From: Pseudoalteromonas rubra
Lineage (GTDB): Bacteria; Pseudomonadota; Gammaproteobacteria; Enterobacterales; Alteromonadaceae
Length of the DNA stretch: 64,000 bases
Reading direction: 5' to 3'
Assembly: GCF_000238295.3 (NCBI RefSeq)
Contig: NZ_AHCD03000044.1
Location: 930,001-994,000 of the forward strand
The translations under genes were made by a program, and so were the position numbers. Numbering within the stretch: the stretch's first letter is position 1; the number at the start of each line of letters is the position of its first letter. The notes beneath the pieces are model-generated. The model ran no database searches and was not told where the DNA came from. It saw only the letters and a list, made by a program, of their open reading frames with translations. Shown piece by piece: positions 36,636-44,431 of this stretch.

Positions 36636-37100
36636 CTAATCCTGGCGCTCTTGCGCTGCCACCCATAACACCCCAACGCTTTTTTTGACCACTTTGACTG
36701 TGGTGCCTTTTGCAATAGGCGTTTCGCTTTTTAGCTGCCAGGTGATCCCGGAGTAAGCATGGGTGAGCTGGCTTTGCTCGTTTAGGTCTTCGCTGAGTGT
36801 AAAGGTGATATCAGCAAAATCGCTGTTTACTTCTGTGCTCTGGGTTTTGGCTTGCATGCGCTTGAGTGGTTGCCACAACACGCCTGCCAGAGCGGCCGTT
36901 AACAGGGCATTGACCCACAGCGCATTCATCAGCGTAGCGTCCAGCAAACCTACTGACATCATCAGGCCGCTCAGGACCAGTGACAGACCCAGAAAAAACA
37001 GCACAAAGGTGGCAAAGCCCAACACGGCAACTTCAACAATTAAGGCCAGTAATCCGAGTACAATCAGGATCTGACTCAGGTGTTCAACCAAGAGTGTCAC
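36636..37100 (-). CDS. NfeD-like membrane protein, partner of QmcA
   Basis: 154 residues. Two or three hydrophobic helices (~8-70) are followed by a small OB-fold domain (~90-150, GITWQLKSETPIAKGTTVKVVKKSVGVLWV). This is the short NfeD type that accompanies stomatin/SPFH proteins. Its start overlaps the qmcA stop by 4 bp (ATGA), so translation is coupled. The likely role is in a membrane-microdomain complex with QmcA, by family knowledge. Confidence 0.87.
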   Translation of the reverse strand: MTLLVEHLSQILIVLGLLALIVEVAVLGFATFVLFFLGLSLVLSGLMMSVGLLDATLMNALWVNALLTAALAGVLWQPLKRMQAKTQSTEVNSDFADITFTLSEDLNEQSQLTHAYSGITWQLKSETPIAKGTTVKVVKKSVGVLWVAAQERQD

Positions 37101-38056
37101 AGCTGCTCCTTTTGTTTTTTATTCAAGCTGTTAATAATTGACATCCCCTGTGCAACCAAAGAGCTGGGGTCAGTGCCGCTTTCAGGAAGCAGTACGACTG
37201 ATGATTCCCGGGCGATGGCTTCTTTAGCGACAATAGCTTTGCTGGCCAGGTCAAGCTGGATGGCTTTTTGTCCTTCTTCTGTGTTGGCTGCTTCACCGAC
37301 TTTTCTGAGGGCATCCGCCTGGGCTTCTGCAACGGCAATAATGGCTTTTGCCTCACCTTCGGCTTTTAGGATTTGCTCAGCTTTTTCTGCTTCTGCGGCC
37401 AGTACCTGAGCTTGCTTCTTACCTTCGGCGACATTGATGGCTGCCTGTCTGTCACCTTCTGACTCCAATATCTGCGCGCGTTTAACACGTTCGGCCTTCA
37501 TCTGTGCTTCCATCGCTTCCATCACTGAGTTGGGGGGCACGATATCTTTGATTTCATACCTGAGTACCTGAATACCCCAGGGATCAGAAGCTGCATTGAT
37601 GGCAGAGACAATATTGGTATTGAGCATATCCCGCTCTTCAAAGGTTTTATCCAGTTCCATTTTACCCAGCTCACTACGCATCGTTGTCTGGGCCAGCTGA
37701 GTGACGGCAAAGATGTAATCGTCGACACCATAAGTGGCTTTGTAGGGGTCCAGTACCCGAAAGTACAAAACGCCGTCGACAATTAAAGAGATATTGTCAC
37801 GGGTAATGGCTGACTGAGAAGGGACATCAACGGCCTGCTCTTTGAGGCTGCGATCGGCAGAGACCTGATCAATAAAAGGCACAATAAAGTTCAGGCCAGC
37901 CTCTTTGGTTGACTGGTATTTACCAAATCTTTCTATTATCCAGGCGCGATTCTGCGGGACAAATTTAATGCTCCCTTTGAGCACAAAAATGATAAAAATG
38001 AGCAGAAATGCCTCAACCGTTAGCAGGTAATCGAGAGTGAGCGTAATTGGGTCCAT
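37097..38056 (-). CDS. qmcA: SPFH/band 7 stomatin-like protein QmcA
   Basis: 319 residues. One N-terminal membrane helix (~12-32), then the SPFH domain with VPQNRAWIIERFGKYQ and ADRSLKEQAVDVPSQSAITRDN. An Ala/Glu-rich coiled coil (~190-265, GDRQAAINVAEGKKQAQVLAAEAE) and a C-terminal tail follow. These match E. coli QmcA in length and order. SPFH proteins form large rings at the inner membrane linked to membrane quality control. It heads the operon qmcA, nfeD-like, GNAT. Confidence 0.9.
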   Translation of the reverse strand: MDPITLTLDYLLTVEAFLLIFIIFVLKGSIKFVPQNRAWIIERFGKYQSTKEAGLNFIVPFIDQVSADRSLKEQAVDVPSQSAITRDNISLIVDGVLYFRVLDPYKATYGVDDYIFAVTQLAQTTMRSELGKMELDKTFEERDMLNTNIVSAINAASDPWGIQVLRYEIKDIVPPNSVMEAMEAQMKAERVKRAQILESEGDRQAAINVAEGKKQAQVLAAEAEKAEQILKAEGEAKAIIAVAEAQADALRKVGEAANTEEGQKAIQLDLASKAIVAKEAIARESSVVLLPESGTDPSSLVAQGMSIINSLNKKQKEQL

Positions 38057-38114
38057 GTTTATTCCCTATTTATATCCATTTATTTACTATAGCAACAATG
38101 CGTAAAGTGGACCA

Positions 38115-39224
38115 TCACCAGCCTGAGAAGCGTGGCCAGTAGTCCATTTCATCATCACAGATAACGTGATAGCCCTGGTGTTGAGCAGCGGTGGCACAGG
38201 CATGATTGGGTAAAATACGCAATAAAGTACCGATTGCAAAGTGGCTGGTGTCGAGCGTATCCGGAAGCGCCACAATGCCATGCTCCTGGTTCACACTCGT
38301 GACGCACAGCCCGGGCAAAACGTCGCCATCACTATTACATACAAGGCCATAACCGCATTGCTGTGATACAAGTCCCATATCACGCGACAGCGCCATCCAT
38401 CCTGCGTCGAGGATCAGCCAGTTTTTTTCGCGATTGTGGCCTATAACCCGGCTGAGTACACTCAAAGCAATGTCTTGCGGTTGACACACGCCGAGTCCTG
38501 CCATGACCAAGTCCATACTGGCATATACCCCGGCGCGTACTTCTGTGATGTGCTCAAATCCGTCTCCCAGTAAAGCCGTTGGGGTGGAGCCGACGCTGAC
38601 GACGGAACACTCTATGTGGTGCGAGCGCAGCGTGTCGGCCGCTATTTGCACTGCGCGTTGCTCCTGCTGTGCCATAGCACGAATTTCATCTAAACCATGG
38701 CAGTCATAAGAACCGCCTGCATGAGTCAGAAGGCCTGTAAACAGCCCGGATGAGTCCAGGATTTTGGCAATTGCTATTAGTTGCGGATCCCTGGGTTTGA
38801 CACCGGCGCGTTTGCCATCGCAATCTACTTCTATGAGGCAACTGAGTTGACAGTCATTTTCCTGACAAAAGGCATGGATAAATTGTGCCTGCTCAAAACT
38901 GTCCAGCAGAATATGTAAGGTGACTCCCTGGTTTTGTATATCCAACACTTCCACAAGCTTATGTTCACTGATCCCCACTGCATAAGTGATGTCTTTAAAG
39001 CCTGCCTGGGCGAACTGCTTCGCTTCTTGCAGAGTAGAAACTGTGCAGGGGGCTGATTGGTCCGCCAGCATATGACGCGCAACATCTACTGACTTTAGGG
39101 TTTTGAGGTGCGGCCGTAATCTAACCTCAAACTGTGACAGATGTGTATTGAGTCGTTGAATGTTGTTTAGCAGCTTCTTTTTTTCCAGTAACAAACAGGG
39201 GGTGTGTAAAGCATTGAGTGACAT
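38115..39224 (-). CDS. PLP enzyme of the D-threonine aldolase/D-serine dehydratase-like family
   Basis: 369 residues. The N-terminal alanine-racemase-like TIM barrel has the PLP lysine Lys41 in RPHLKTLKS. The C-terminal DSD1-like domain ends with the metal-binding His and Cys in PNHACATAAQH. Family enzymes cleave D-threonine or related D-3-hydroxy amino acids, or deaminate D-serine, using PLP and a divalent metal. It lies 58 bp upstream of qmcA on the same strand, possibly cotranscribed. Aldolase and dehydratase cannot be separated from sequence. Confidence 0.85.
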   Translation of the reverse strand: MSLNALHTPCLLLEKKKLLNNIQRLNTHLSQFEVRLRPHLKTLKSVDVARHMLADQSAPCTVSTLQEAKQFAQAGFKDITYAVGISEHKLVEVLDIQNQGVTLHILLDSFEQAQFIHAFCQENDCQLSCLIEVDCDGKRAGVKPRDPQLIAIAKILDSSGLFTGLLTHAGGSYDCHGLDEIRAMAQQEQRAVQIAADTLRSHHIECSVVSVGSTPTALLGDGFEHITEVRAGVYASMDLVMAGLGVCQPQDIALSVLSRVIGHNREKNWLILDAGWMALSRDMGLVSQQCGYGLVCNSDGDVLPGLCVTSVNQEHGIVALPDTLDTSHFAIGTLLRILPNHACATAAQHQGYHVICDDEMDYWPRFSGW

Positions 39225-39511
39225 AAAAACTCCTTGTGTAATGGATCACTGACGCAAACTACTTCGGCTTATAAAGGGACTAATCCCTGCATGTTTTCAG
39301 ATGTTCTGGACCCAGGTTACTTGTATTGGTAAACACTGTGTATTTACGCTGAGGTGTGGCAACCAATGTATACGCATTTGTCCCTAAATCAAAGTGTTAA
39401 TCATCACTGAATCTCAGTCATGTTTAACCAAATTGTCATAATTGTGCCTTGATTATTGTCTATGATGGTTTTGAATCAGGAACAAGTGACATTAGTTGGA
39501 GCGTAGCAACT

Positions 39512-40132
39512 ATGCCTATGCAATATTATGAAGACAACGCATTACAATTAGCGAAATTGTATCAGTCTTACCGCTTTGAACTGCTGCATGCTTCATGGCT
39601 AAAATTTGTTACCCCTTTAATGGAAGAATCGGGTTTAAAGTTTTTGGATATCGGTGCCGGAGCAGGCAGAGACGCAAAGTTTTTTGCTGAACAGGCGGAG
39701 CAGGCTGAGGTTGTGGCAGTAGAGCCCGTGTGTTCGTTAAACCGCCTGGGGCAGGCCTACACACGAGACATGCCGATCAGCTGGTATCAGGATGAACTAC
39801 CTTGTTTGTATAAAGTTCGCAAGAATCACCGCAGTTTTGATGTGATTTTGGTGAGCTCTGTATTTAACTATCTGCAATCCAGTTCAGGCCAGCAAGCGAT
39901 GCTGACCTTACGTCATTTGCTGAGCCCCGAAGGGCTGCTGGTGATTAAGCTGCGCCACTGTAATGATGAAGAAGCACTCAAATTACGTGGCATGCAAAAT
40001 TGCGCTGTGGATTATTTATTGGATATTGCACAAAAAGCCGATTTAACTTGCCTCGAAGTCACCGAGCCTGAAGAGGACGCGCAAGGCCGGGCATCCGTGA
40101 CCTGGCAAACCCTTCTGTTTAAGCCAGTTTAA
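39512..40132 (+). CDS. SAM-dependent class I methyltransferase
   Basis: 206 residues. Motif I is clear (FLDIGAGAGRDAKFFAE), followed by VVAVEPV, the motif IV region FDVILVSSVFNYL and a post-motif strand LLSPEGLLVIKLRH. It is a small-molecule type methyltransferase of unknown substrate. The ATG at 39512 is supported by GGAG about 10 bp upstream; an in-frame ATG at 39449 lacks conserved residues. The end overlaps convergent nudB by 14 bp. Confidence 0.8.
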   Translation: MPMQYYEDNALQLAKLYQSYRFELLHASWLKFVTPLMEESGLKFLDIGAGAGRDAKFFAEQAEQAEVVAVEPVCSLNRLGQAYTRDMPISWYQDELPCLYKVRKNHRSFDVILVSSVFNYLQSSSGQQAMLTLRHLLSPEGLLVIKLRHCNDEEALKLRGMQNCAVDYLLDIAQKADLTCLEVTEPEEDAQGRASVTWQTLLFKPV

Positions 40133-40571
40133 TCGATAAAATTTCCTGGCTGTTACTGCTTGACCAGGCTTGCTCAGCAGCACCTTGTTGAGTAAGCCAG
40201 CGATAGGCCAGATGCTCTCCTGGTGCAAGCTGCACGTCACAATTTACCGGTACGCAAACACTAAAAACATACTCAGTGTTGATATTCGCACCCGCTATAT
40301 ACCTGTGTCGCCATTGCTCTCTGATGGTGTACTGATTACATTTTTGATGATCCTGAATAGCCAGGCCGCGTGCTTTGGCGTCAATACCGGTTTCTTCCAG
40401 TAATTCTCTGTATGCGGTTTCAATGGGCGCTTCGCCGGGGTCAATTCCACCCGTAACGGATTGCCAGAAGTCAGGGTCGTCGGCACGTTGTAACAATAAA
40501 AATTCATTGTGGCTGTTATAGATGATGACGAGTACTGAGTGGGGGTGTCTGAGTGTCATGGTATTAGTCAT
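40119..40571 (-). CDS. nudB: Dihydroneopterin triphosphate diphosphatase, NudB-like
   Basis: 150 residues with the Nudix box GIDPGEAPIETAYRELLEET. It matches E. coli NudB outside the box too: LQRADDPDFWQSVTGG, HRYIAGANINTEYVF, EHLAYRWL and a C-terminal WSSSNSQEIL. NudB removes pyrophosphate from dihydroneopterin triphosphate in folate biosynthesis. The start giving MTNTMTLRHPHSV fits the family; in-frame ATG codons further upstream add unrelated residues. A strong minus-strand terminator lies just upstream at 40641-40670, so nudB needs its own promoter or read-through. Confidence 0.85.
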   Translation of the reverse strand: MTNTMTLRHPHSVLVIIYNSHNEFLLLQRADDPDFWQSVTGGIDPGEAPIETAYRELLEETGIDAKARGLAIQDHQKCNQYTIREQWRHRYIAGANINTEYVFSVCVPVNCDVQLAPGEHLAYRWLTQQGAAEQAWSSSNSQEILSIKLA

Positions 40572-40640
40572 GCTGTTTTTAGCAAATTTACCCAAATACA
40601 CGCCATGTTGGCAAGTAAAATGGGCCGGGAGCAAAGCAAA

Positions 40641-40670
40641 AAAAAAGGCAGGAAATGTCCTGCCTAACCT
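40641..40670 (-). terminator. Strong Rho-independent terminator with no coding gene upstream of it
   Basis: On the minus strand AGGCAGGA / TCCTGCCT (8-bp stem, 4-nt loop) is followed by nine T residues. There is no minus-strand coding gene immediately upstream of it, which implies a short non-coding transcript or a leader of nudB. Confidence 0.8.
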
Positions 40671-40845
40671 CCAATAGCAACAAAACTGTGCCAGGAAATA
40701 CCCAATAAACCAACATCCTTGTTGGTAAGCTCTACTTCTCGGGAGTTCAATTGGAATGACTTGTGTGATGAGTCATGCCCTAAGGAACACCCACATGCTA
40801 TCGCAGTGTTTTCCAAATGTAAACAAGAAAATGAGAATTCTCATA
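40646..40845 (-). ncRNA. Candidate small non-coding RNA (or nudB leader) ending at the 40641-40670 terminator
   Basis: The minus strand from about 40845 to the terminator has no credible ORF but is structured. A perfect palindrome ATGAGAATTCTCAT (40831-40844) lies where a promoter operator would be. A CCAACA-AGGA-TGTTGG hairpin (40710-40725) presents AGGA in its loop, the form CsrA/RsmA prefers, and further GGA motifs occur (TTGGAGG, CAGGA). I do not recognise a known sRNA family. The 5' end is a guess. Confidence 0.4.
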
Positions 40846-41098
40846 TTAATATTTTTATATTTGTGTTTTTTGCCTATTTTTTGTCAGTAAAATTAATAAT
40901 TTCTTGAGTTGTATCCATAGTGGGTAGGAATGTAGCTAAGAACTATTGTTAACATATATTGTTTTTTTGTATTGGTTTTTTGGGGCTTATTTGACCGAAT
41001 TGCATTAATACTGACCAATCTGCCGAGAAATTGTTCTCTGGTATATTAATTGTATCTGTACCATGCTTAACCAGATTGTAATGAGGTGTCACTGACTT
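40671..41098. other. Non-coding stretch between nudB and the TPR gene
   Basis: After the candidate small RNA, 40850-41098 is very AT-rich with T-runs and the leader of the TPR gene (GAGG about 11 bp before its ATG). A 62-codon plus-strand frame at 40719-40907 has no SD, and half of it is a low-complexity Phe/Ile/Ser tail, so it is not counted as a gene. Confidence 0.5.
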
Positions 41099-42139
41099 AT
41101 GCTCACAAGCTTGTTGTTTTCCGCCGCTGTCGCCTTAAGTCCAGCGGAGCTGTTTAAAACGCTTAACCAGTTGAAAGAGCTGAACGATAAAAACCCGGCT
41201 CAGGCGGTTGCACTGTTTCATCAGGCACAGGAAAAATTGCCGACTGAACCCAGCAAAGGTCTGCTACAGGTTTACCTCGCCGGGCTTGAATCGGGCGTTC
41301 GGGCGCACGACTATGATGCGGTGTCTGATATTGTCGCGCAGCTGAGCCGGGACTCGTGGCAGGCATACTTACAGGGAGAGCATATTCATGTCATTGGCTC
41401 AGTCGCCATTTATCATCGTCGCATGCATGATTACGAGTATGCTGAGCAGTTAAACAAATGCGCGCTGAATTATGTTGCCGACGAGAAACAATATGCACGC
41501 ATAGCCAACAACCTGGCGGTGGTTTATCGCTTTACAGGACAACATAAAAAGGCAACCGGCATACTCAAAGAAGCTATGATGTTATCGGATGACAGGGAGA
41601 TAATTGCCAACATTAAAAACAACCTGGGTAACCTCTACTTTGATGGTAACAGCTATCGAAATGCCCAGCTGATGTATATTCGGGCCTTTCTATTCCATTC
41701 CGAGACTGAGCAATTTGGCCATGCGGCCGGTACGGGCCTGAATTTGCTGAATACCCAAATCCATTTACGAGACTGGGGCGGTTTTTTGCGTTTTAAGGCA
41801 TCGGTTGCTGTTCAGGTAAATGCCAGTGGCCAGGCGGTATTCAGTGACTTTTATCAATGGCAATTGGCTGTATTTGATACAGTGGTTGAAAAGCGGCAGT
41901 TGCAAGCGACTACGCAAGAAAAGCTGATTGCTTCCATGCCCACCCTGATCGGCTCAGAGTTGACTCCGTCGGTCGATCTATACGTTCAGCTGCTTAACAA
42001 TACGCCCATTAGTGAAGCCTGGCGAAAGGCAAAAGCAAAGCACCAACCAGTGCAGTTCAATAAGCCCGAAGGCGGACGCATTGTGATAAAGCGGTGGTGC
42101 AATCGCGGTGTCAGTTCAGCAACACAGAGCTGGGGTTAA
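41099..42139 (+). CDS. TPR-repeat protein, probably exported
   Basis: 346 residues. A short hydrophobic start (LTSLLFSAAVALS) may be a signal peptide. Helical repeats typical of TPRs run from ~95 to 210, including YEYAEQLNKCALNYV, RIANNLAVVYRFTGQHKKA and IKNNLGNLYFDGNSYRNAQ. The C-terminal ~100 residues are not repeat-like, and the last ~20 are basic with no visible conservation. Function unknown; such proteins act as protein-protein adaptors. Monocistronic. Confidence 0.65.
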   Translation: MLTSLLFSAAVALSPAELFKTLNQLKELNDKNPAQAVALFHQAQEKLPTEPSKGLLQVYLAGLESGVRAHDYDAVSDIVAQLSRDSWQAYLQGEHIHVIGSVAIYHRRMHDYEYAEQLNKCALNYVADEKQYARIANNLAVVYRFTGQHKKATGILKEAMMLSDDREIIANIKNNLGNLYFDGNSYRNAQLMYIRAFLFHSETEQFGHAAGTGLNLLNTQIHLRDWGGFLRFKASVAVQVNASGQAVFSDFYQWQLAVFDTVVEKRQLQATTQEKLIASMPTLIGSELTPSVDLYVQLLNNTPISEAWRKAKAKHQPVQFNKPEGGRIVIKRWCNRGVSSATQSWG

Positions 42140-42290
42140 AGAGAGAACTGTGTTACTTAGCATGTAAAAAAACCCCAAGTCTTATGATGATCTTACCAGA
42201 AGTATTGGTTCTGAGTGTGCCACCTGGTGAGACTGCTGATGAGATAGTAACGAAAATTTAAATTTGATCAGTTGTAAATTTACGGTTAAT

Positions 42291-42359
42291 AATTAAGTTC
42301 CTATTTTCATATCTCTGCTGTTATGAAAAAGGAATACTCACATGTAAAGGAACTTAATT
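42291..42359 (+). promoter_or_regulatory. 5'-leader stem that hides the ribosome binding site of the metalloprotease, with a start-stop codon pair in the loop
   Basis: AATTAAGTTCCT (42291-42302) pairs perfectly over 12 bp with AGGAACTTAATT (42348-42359), which contains the SD AGGAA and ends on the base before the ATG at 42360. The 45-nt loop contains AAGGA (42329-42333) and an ATG-TAA minimal ORF at 42342-42347, spaced as a translatable start. A translation switch is inferred. Confidence 0.55.
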
Positions 42360-44228
42360 ATGAAAACACTACAATCATTGTGTGCCATCGGTGCACTGAG
42401 CGTTGCTGCACTTGTCCAGGCTGCAATACCCTATAACAATACACCTTACGAATTCACTCAGCCTGACGGTCAGGTGATTAGCTTGTTTCTGCAAGGTAAT
42501 GATTATTATGCAGAGCAAAGGACCGCAGACGGCCGTTTGGTGGTCTACGATGAAACGTTGAAAGGGATGGCTTATGCAAAGGTCAGTAATGACGGCACTG
42601 AGCTGGTATCTACCGGAATACTGGTTGGCAATCAGAGTAACATATCGGCAAAAACAGTCAGTGAGTCTCAGACAGGCCTGACGGATGCAGCCAGAGCAGC
42701 GCAGGTAGAGAAAATGCGCGCACGGATGCTCGGAAGCCAAGAGGCGTTTCACACTTCGATGTTTGAGACTCAAAGTGTTGAGGAGATCAGTGGTCAGGTA
42801 AAAGGGTTGACGATTATCATCGATTTTCCGGATGAGCGGGGAACGATTTCAAAAGCTCAGGTCGAGCGCTTTTTGAATGATCTCAATTATAACGAGTTTG
42901 GTAATGCGCAGTCGGTCCGGGGCTACTTTCGCTCAGTATCCGGCAATAAACTGGATTATACGAATACAGTCACTCAGTATTACACGGCGAAAAAGAACAA
43001 AGCATATTATGCCGATTCCAGCCTCAGCTCAACGGTGCGTTCTCAGGAACTCATCAATGAGGCATTACAATGGCTGGAGTATCAGCAGGGGTTTGACTTC
43101 TCTCAGTTAACGACAAACAGTAGTAAACAGATCCGTGGTCTCAATATCTTTTATGCCGGTAACTCAGACAGTGCCTGGTCTAAAGGATTATGGCCTCATA
43201 TGGCGAGACTTAGCCCACGTTTTTGCGCTGATGGGGTATGCTCCGATCGCTACCAGATCACAGATATGCGCGCCAGTCTGGCAATTGGTACGTTTGTCCA
43301 CGAGTCTGGGCATCTGATCACTAACTGGCCTGATCTTTATGACTACGATGGCAGCTCCGAGGGCTCTGTCGCCAGTTTTGGTGTGATGGGCTACGGCGCG
43401 ATCGGGACAACGAATCGTTACAAGCCGACGCCACCAGTGGCACATTTCCGGGCCATTGCTGGCTGGGACACAGTCACAGAGCTAAACCCGGCCATTAACG
43501 CGAATGCACCATCAGGTCGATTAAGTCATACCTCGCACAGCGGTACTTCGTACAAATGGACCAACCCGTCAAACAACAATGAAGCCTTTTATATCGAAGC
43601 CATTCATAAGTCAGGTCAGAATTCTGAGCAACTCGATCAGGGCTTAGCTGTCTGGCACGTCGACAGTCGTGGCAGCAATTCCAATGAGTGGTATCCGTAT
43701 ATTCAGATGGAACATGGCGATGGTAATCGGGACCCGGAATACAAGCGCAATCGCGGCGATGGGAGCGATCTGTTCGATGTGGCCGGAGAGTTTACCCATG
43801 CTTTACCTAACTCTCAAACGTCTCGCGGTACCAATGCACTGTGGTGGAATGGCAGCGATTCGGGGCTCAGAATTACCAACATTTCCGATCCGGCACAAAC
43901 CATCTCTTTTACCATTGAATCTGAGGCTCAGCCAGATCCGGACACCTATACCGGGACTCTGAGCGATAAGCAAAGTGTGATTGAGCCAAATGGCAGCTGG
44001 TTTCAGTATGGCGGCGGTGCCATTGCGCTGACCCTGAGCGGACCGGCAAATGCTGACTTCGATCTGAAAATAGAAAAGTGGCTGAGTGGCAGATGGCAAC
44101 AGGTGGCCATATCCGAGACACCAACGTCTACTGAGTCCATCAACTACACTGCCTCATCGGGTTATTATCGATTTATTGTTTATTCTTACTCTGGCGCTGG
44201 CAGTTATACGTTGCGTGTGAATAAATAA
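42360..44228 (+). CDS. Secreted M6-like metalloprotease with C-terminal PPC-type domain
   Basis: 622 residues. A Sec signal (~1-21) and a propeptide region (~22-135) precede a catalytic domain. The zinc motif is HESGHLITNWPDLYDYD with His314, Glu315 and His318; M6 peptidases usually read HExGHxLGLPDLYD, so this is a slightly expanded variant. FGVMGYGAIG supplies the Met-turn-like segment. The C-terminus (~535-622) is a beta-sandwich prepeptidase type (VIEPNGSWFQYGGG, GYYRFIVYSYSGAGSYTLRV). It should be an extracellular zinc protease. Its leader has a stem over the RBS, suggesting controlled translation. Confidence 0.82.
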   Translation: MKTLQSLCAIGALSVAALVQAAIPYNNTPYEFTQPDGQVISLFLQGNDYYAEQRTADGRLVVYDETLKGMAYAKVSNDGTELVSTGILVGNQSNISAKTVSESQTGLTDAARAAQVEKMRARMLGSQEAFHTSMFETQSVEEISGQVKGLTIIIDFPDERGTISKAQVERFLNDLNYNEFGNAQSVRGYFRSVSGNKLDYTNTVTQYYTAKKNKAYYADSSLSSTVRSQELINEALQWLEYQQGFDFSQLTTNSSKQIRGLNIFYAGNSDSAWSKGLWPHMARLSPRFCADGVCSDRYQITDMRASLAIGTFVHESGHLITNWPDLYDYDGSSEGSVASFGVMGYGAIGTTNRYKPTPPVAHFRAIAGWDTVTELNPAINANAPSGRLSHTSHSGTSYKWTNPSNNNEAFYIEAIHKSGQNSEQLDQGLAVWHVDSRGSNSNEWYPYIQMEHGDGNRDPEYKRNRGDGSDLFDVAGEFTHALPNSQTSRGTNALWWNGSDSGLRITNISDPAQTISFTIESEAQPDPDTYTGTLSDKQSVIEPNGSWFQYGGGAIALTLSGPANADFDLKIEKWLSGRWQQVAISETPTSTESINYTASSGYYRFIVYSYSGAGSYTLRVNK

Positions 44229-44431
44229 ACACAGGTTGTGAGCTTGTCCGGGCTGCTTGTTTGGGCAAGCTGTTAAGCTTTGGCTATAACAGGCAAAAAA
44301 AGTAGCCAGTTTTGCCATGGCTTTGAAATCTGCGACTATTATTAAAACAGCAATATTAAATGCTGTTGGAGTTGTACTCCAGGGACACATAGCACTGAGA
44401 AGTTTACCGTCAGAGACAATAAGGTGAAATC

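Noticed and set aside
40719..40907. 62-codon plus-strand ORF between nudB and the TPR gene
   Set aside because: No Shine-Dalgarno, low-complexity hydrophobic tail, and it lies over the candidate small RNA; no recognisable homology.
44241..44271. AGCTTGTCC/GGGCAAGCT hairpin after the M6-like gene
   Set aside because: Contains a wobble pair and is not followed by a T-run, so termination is not supported.
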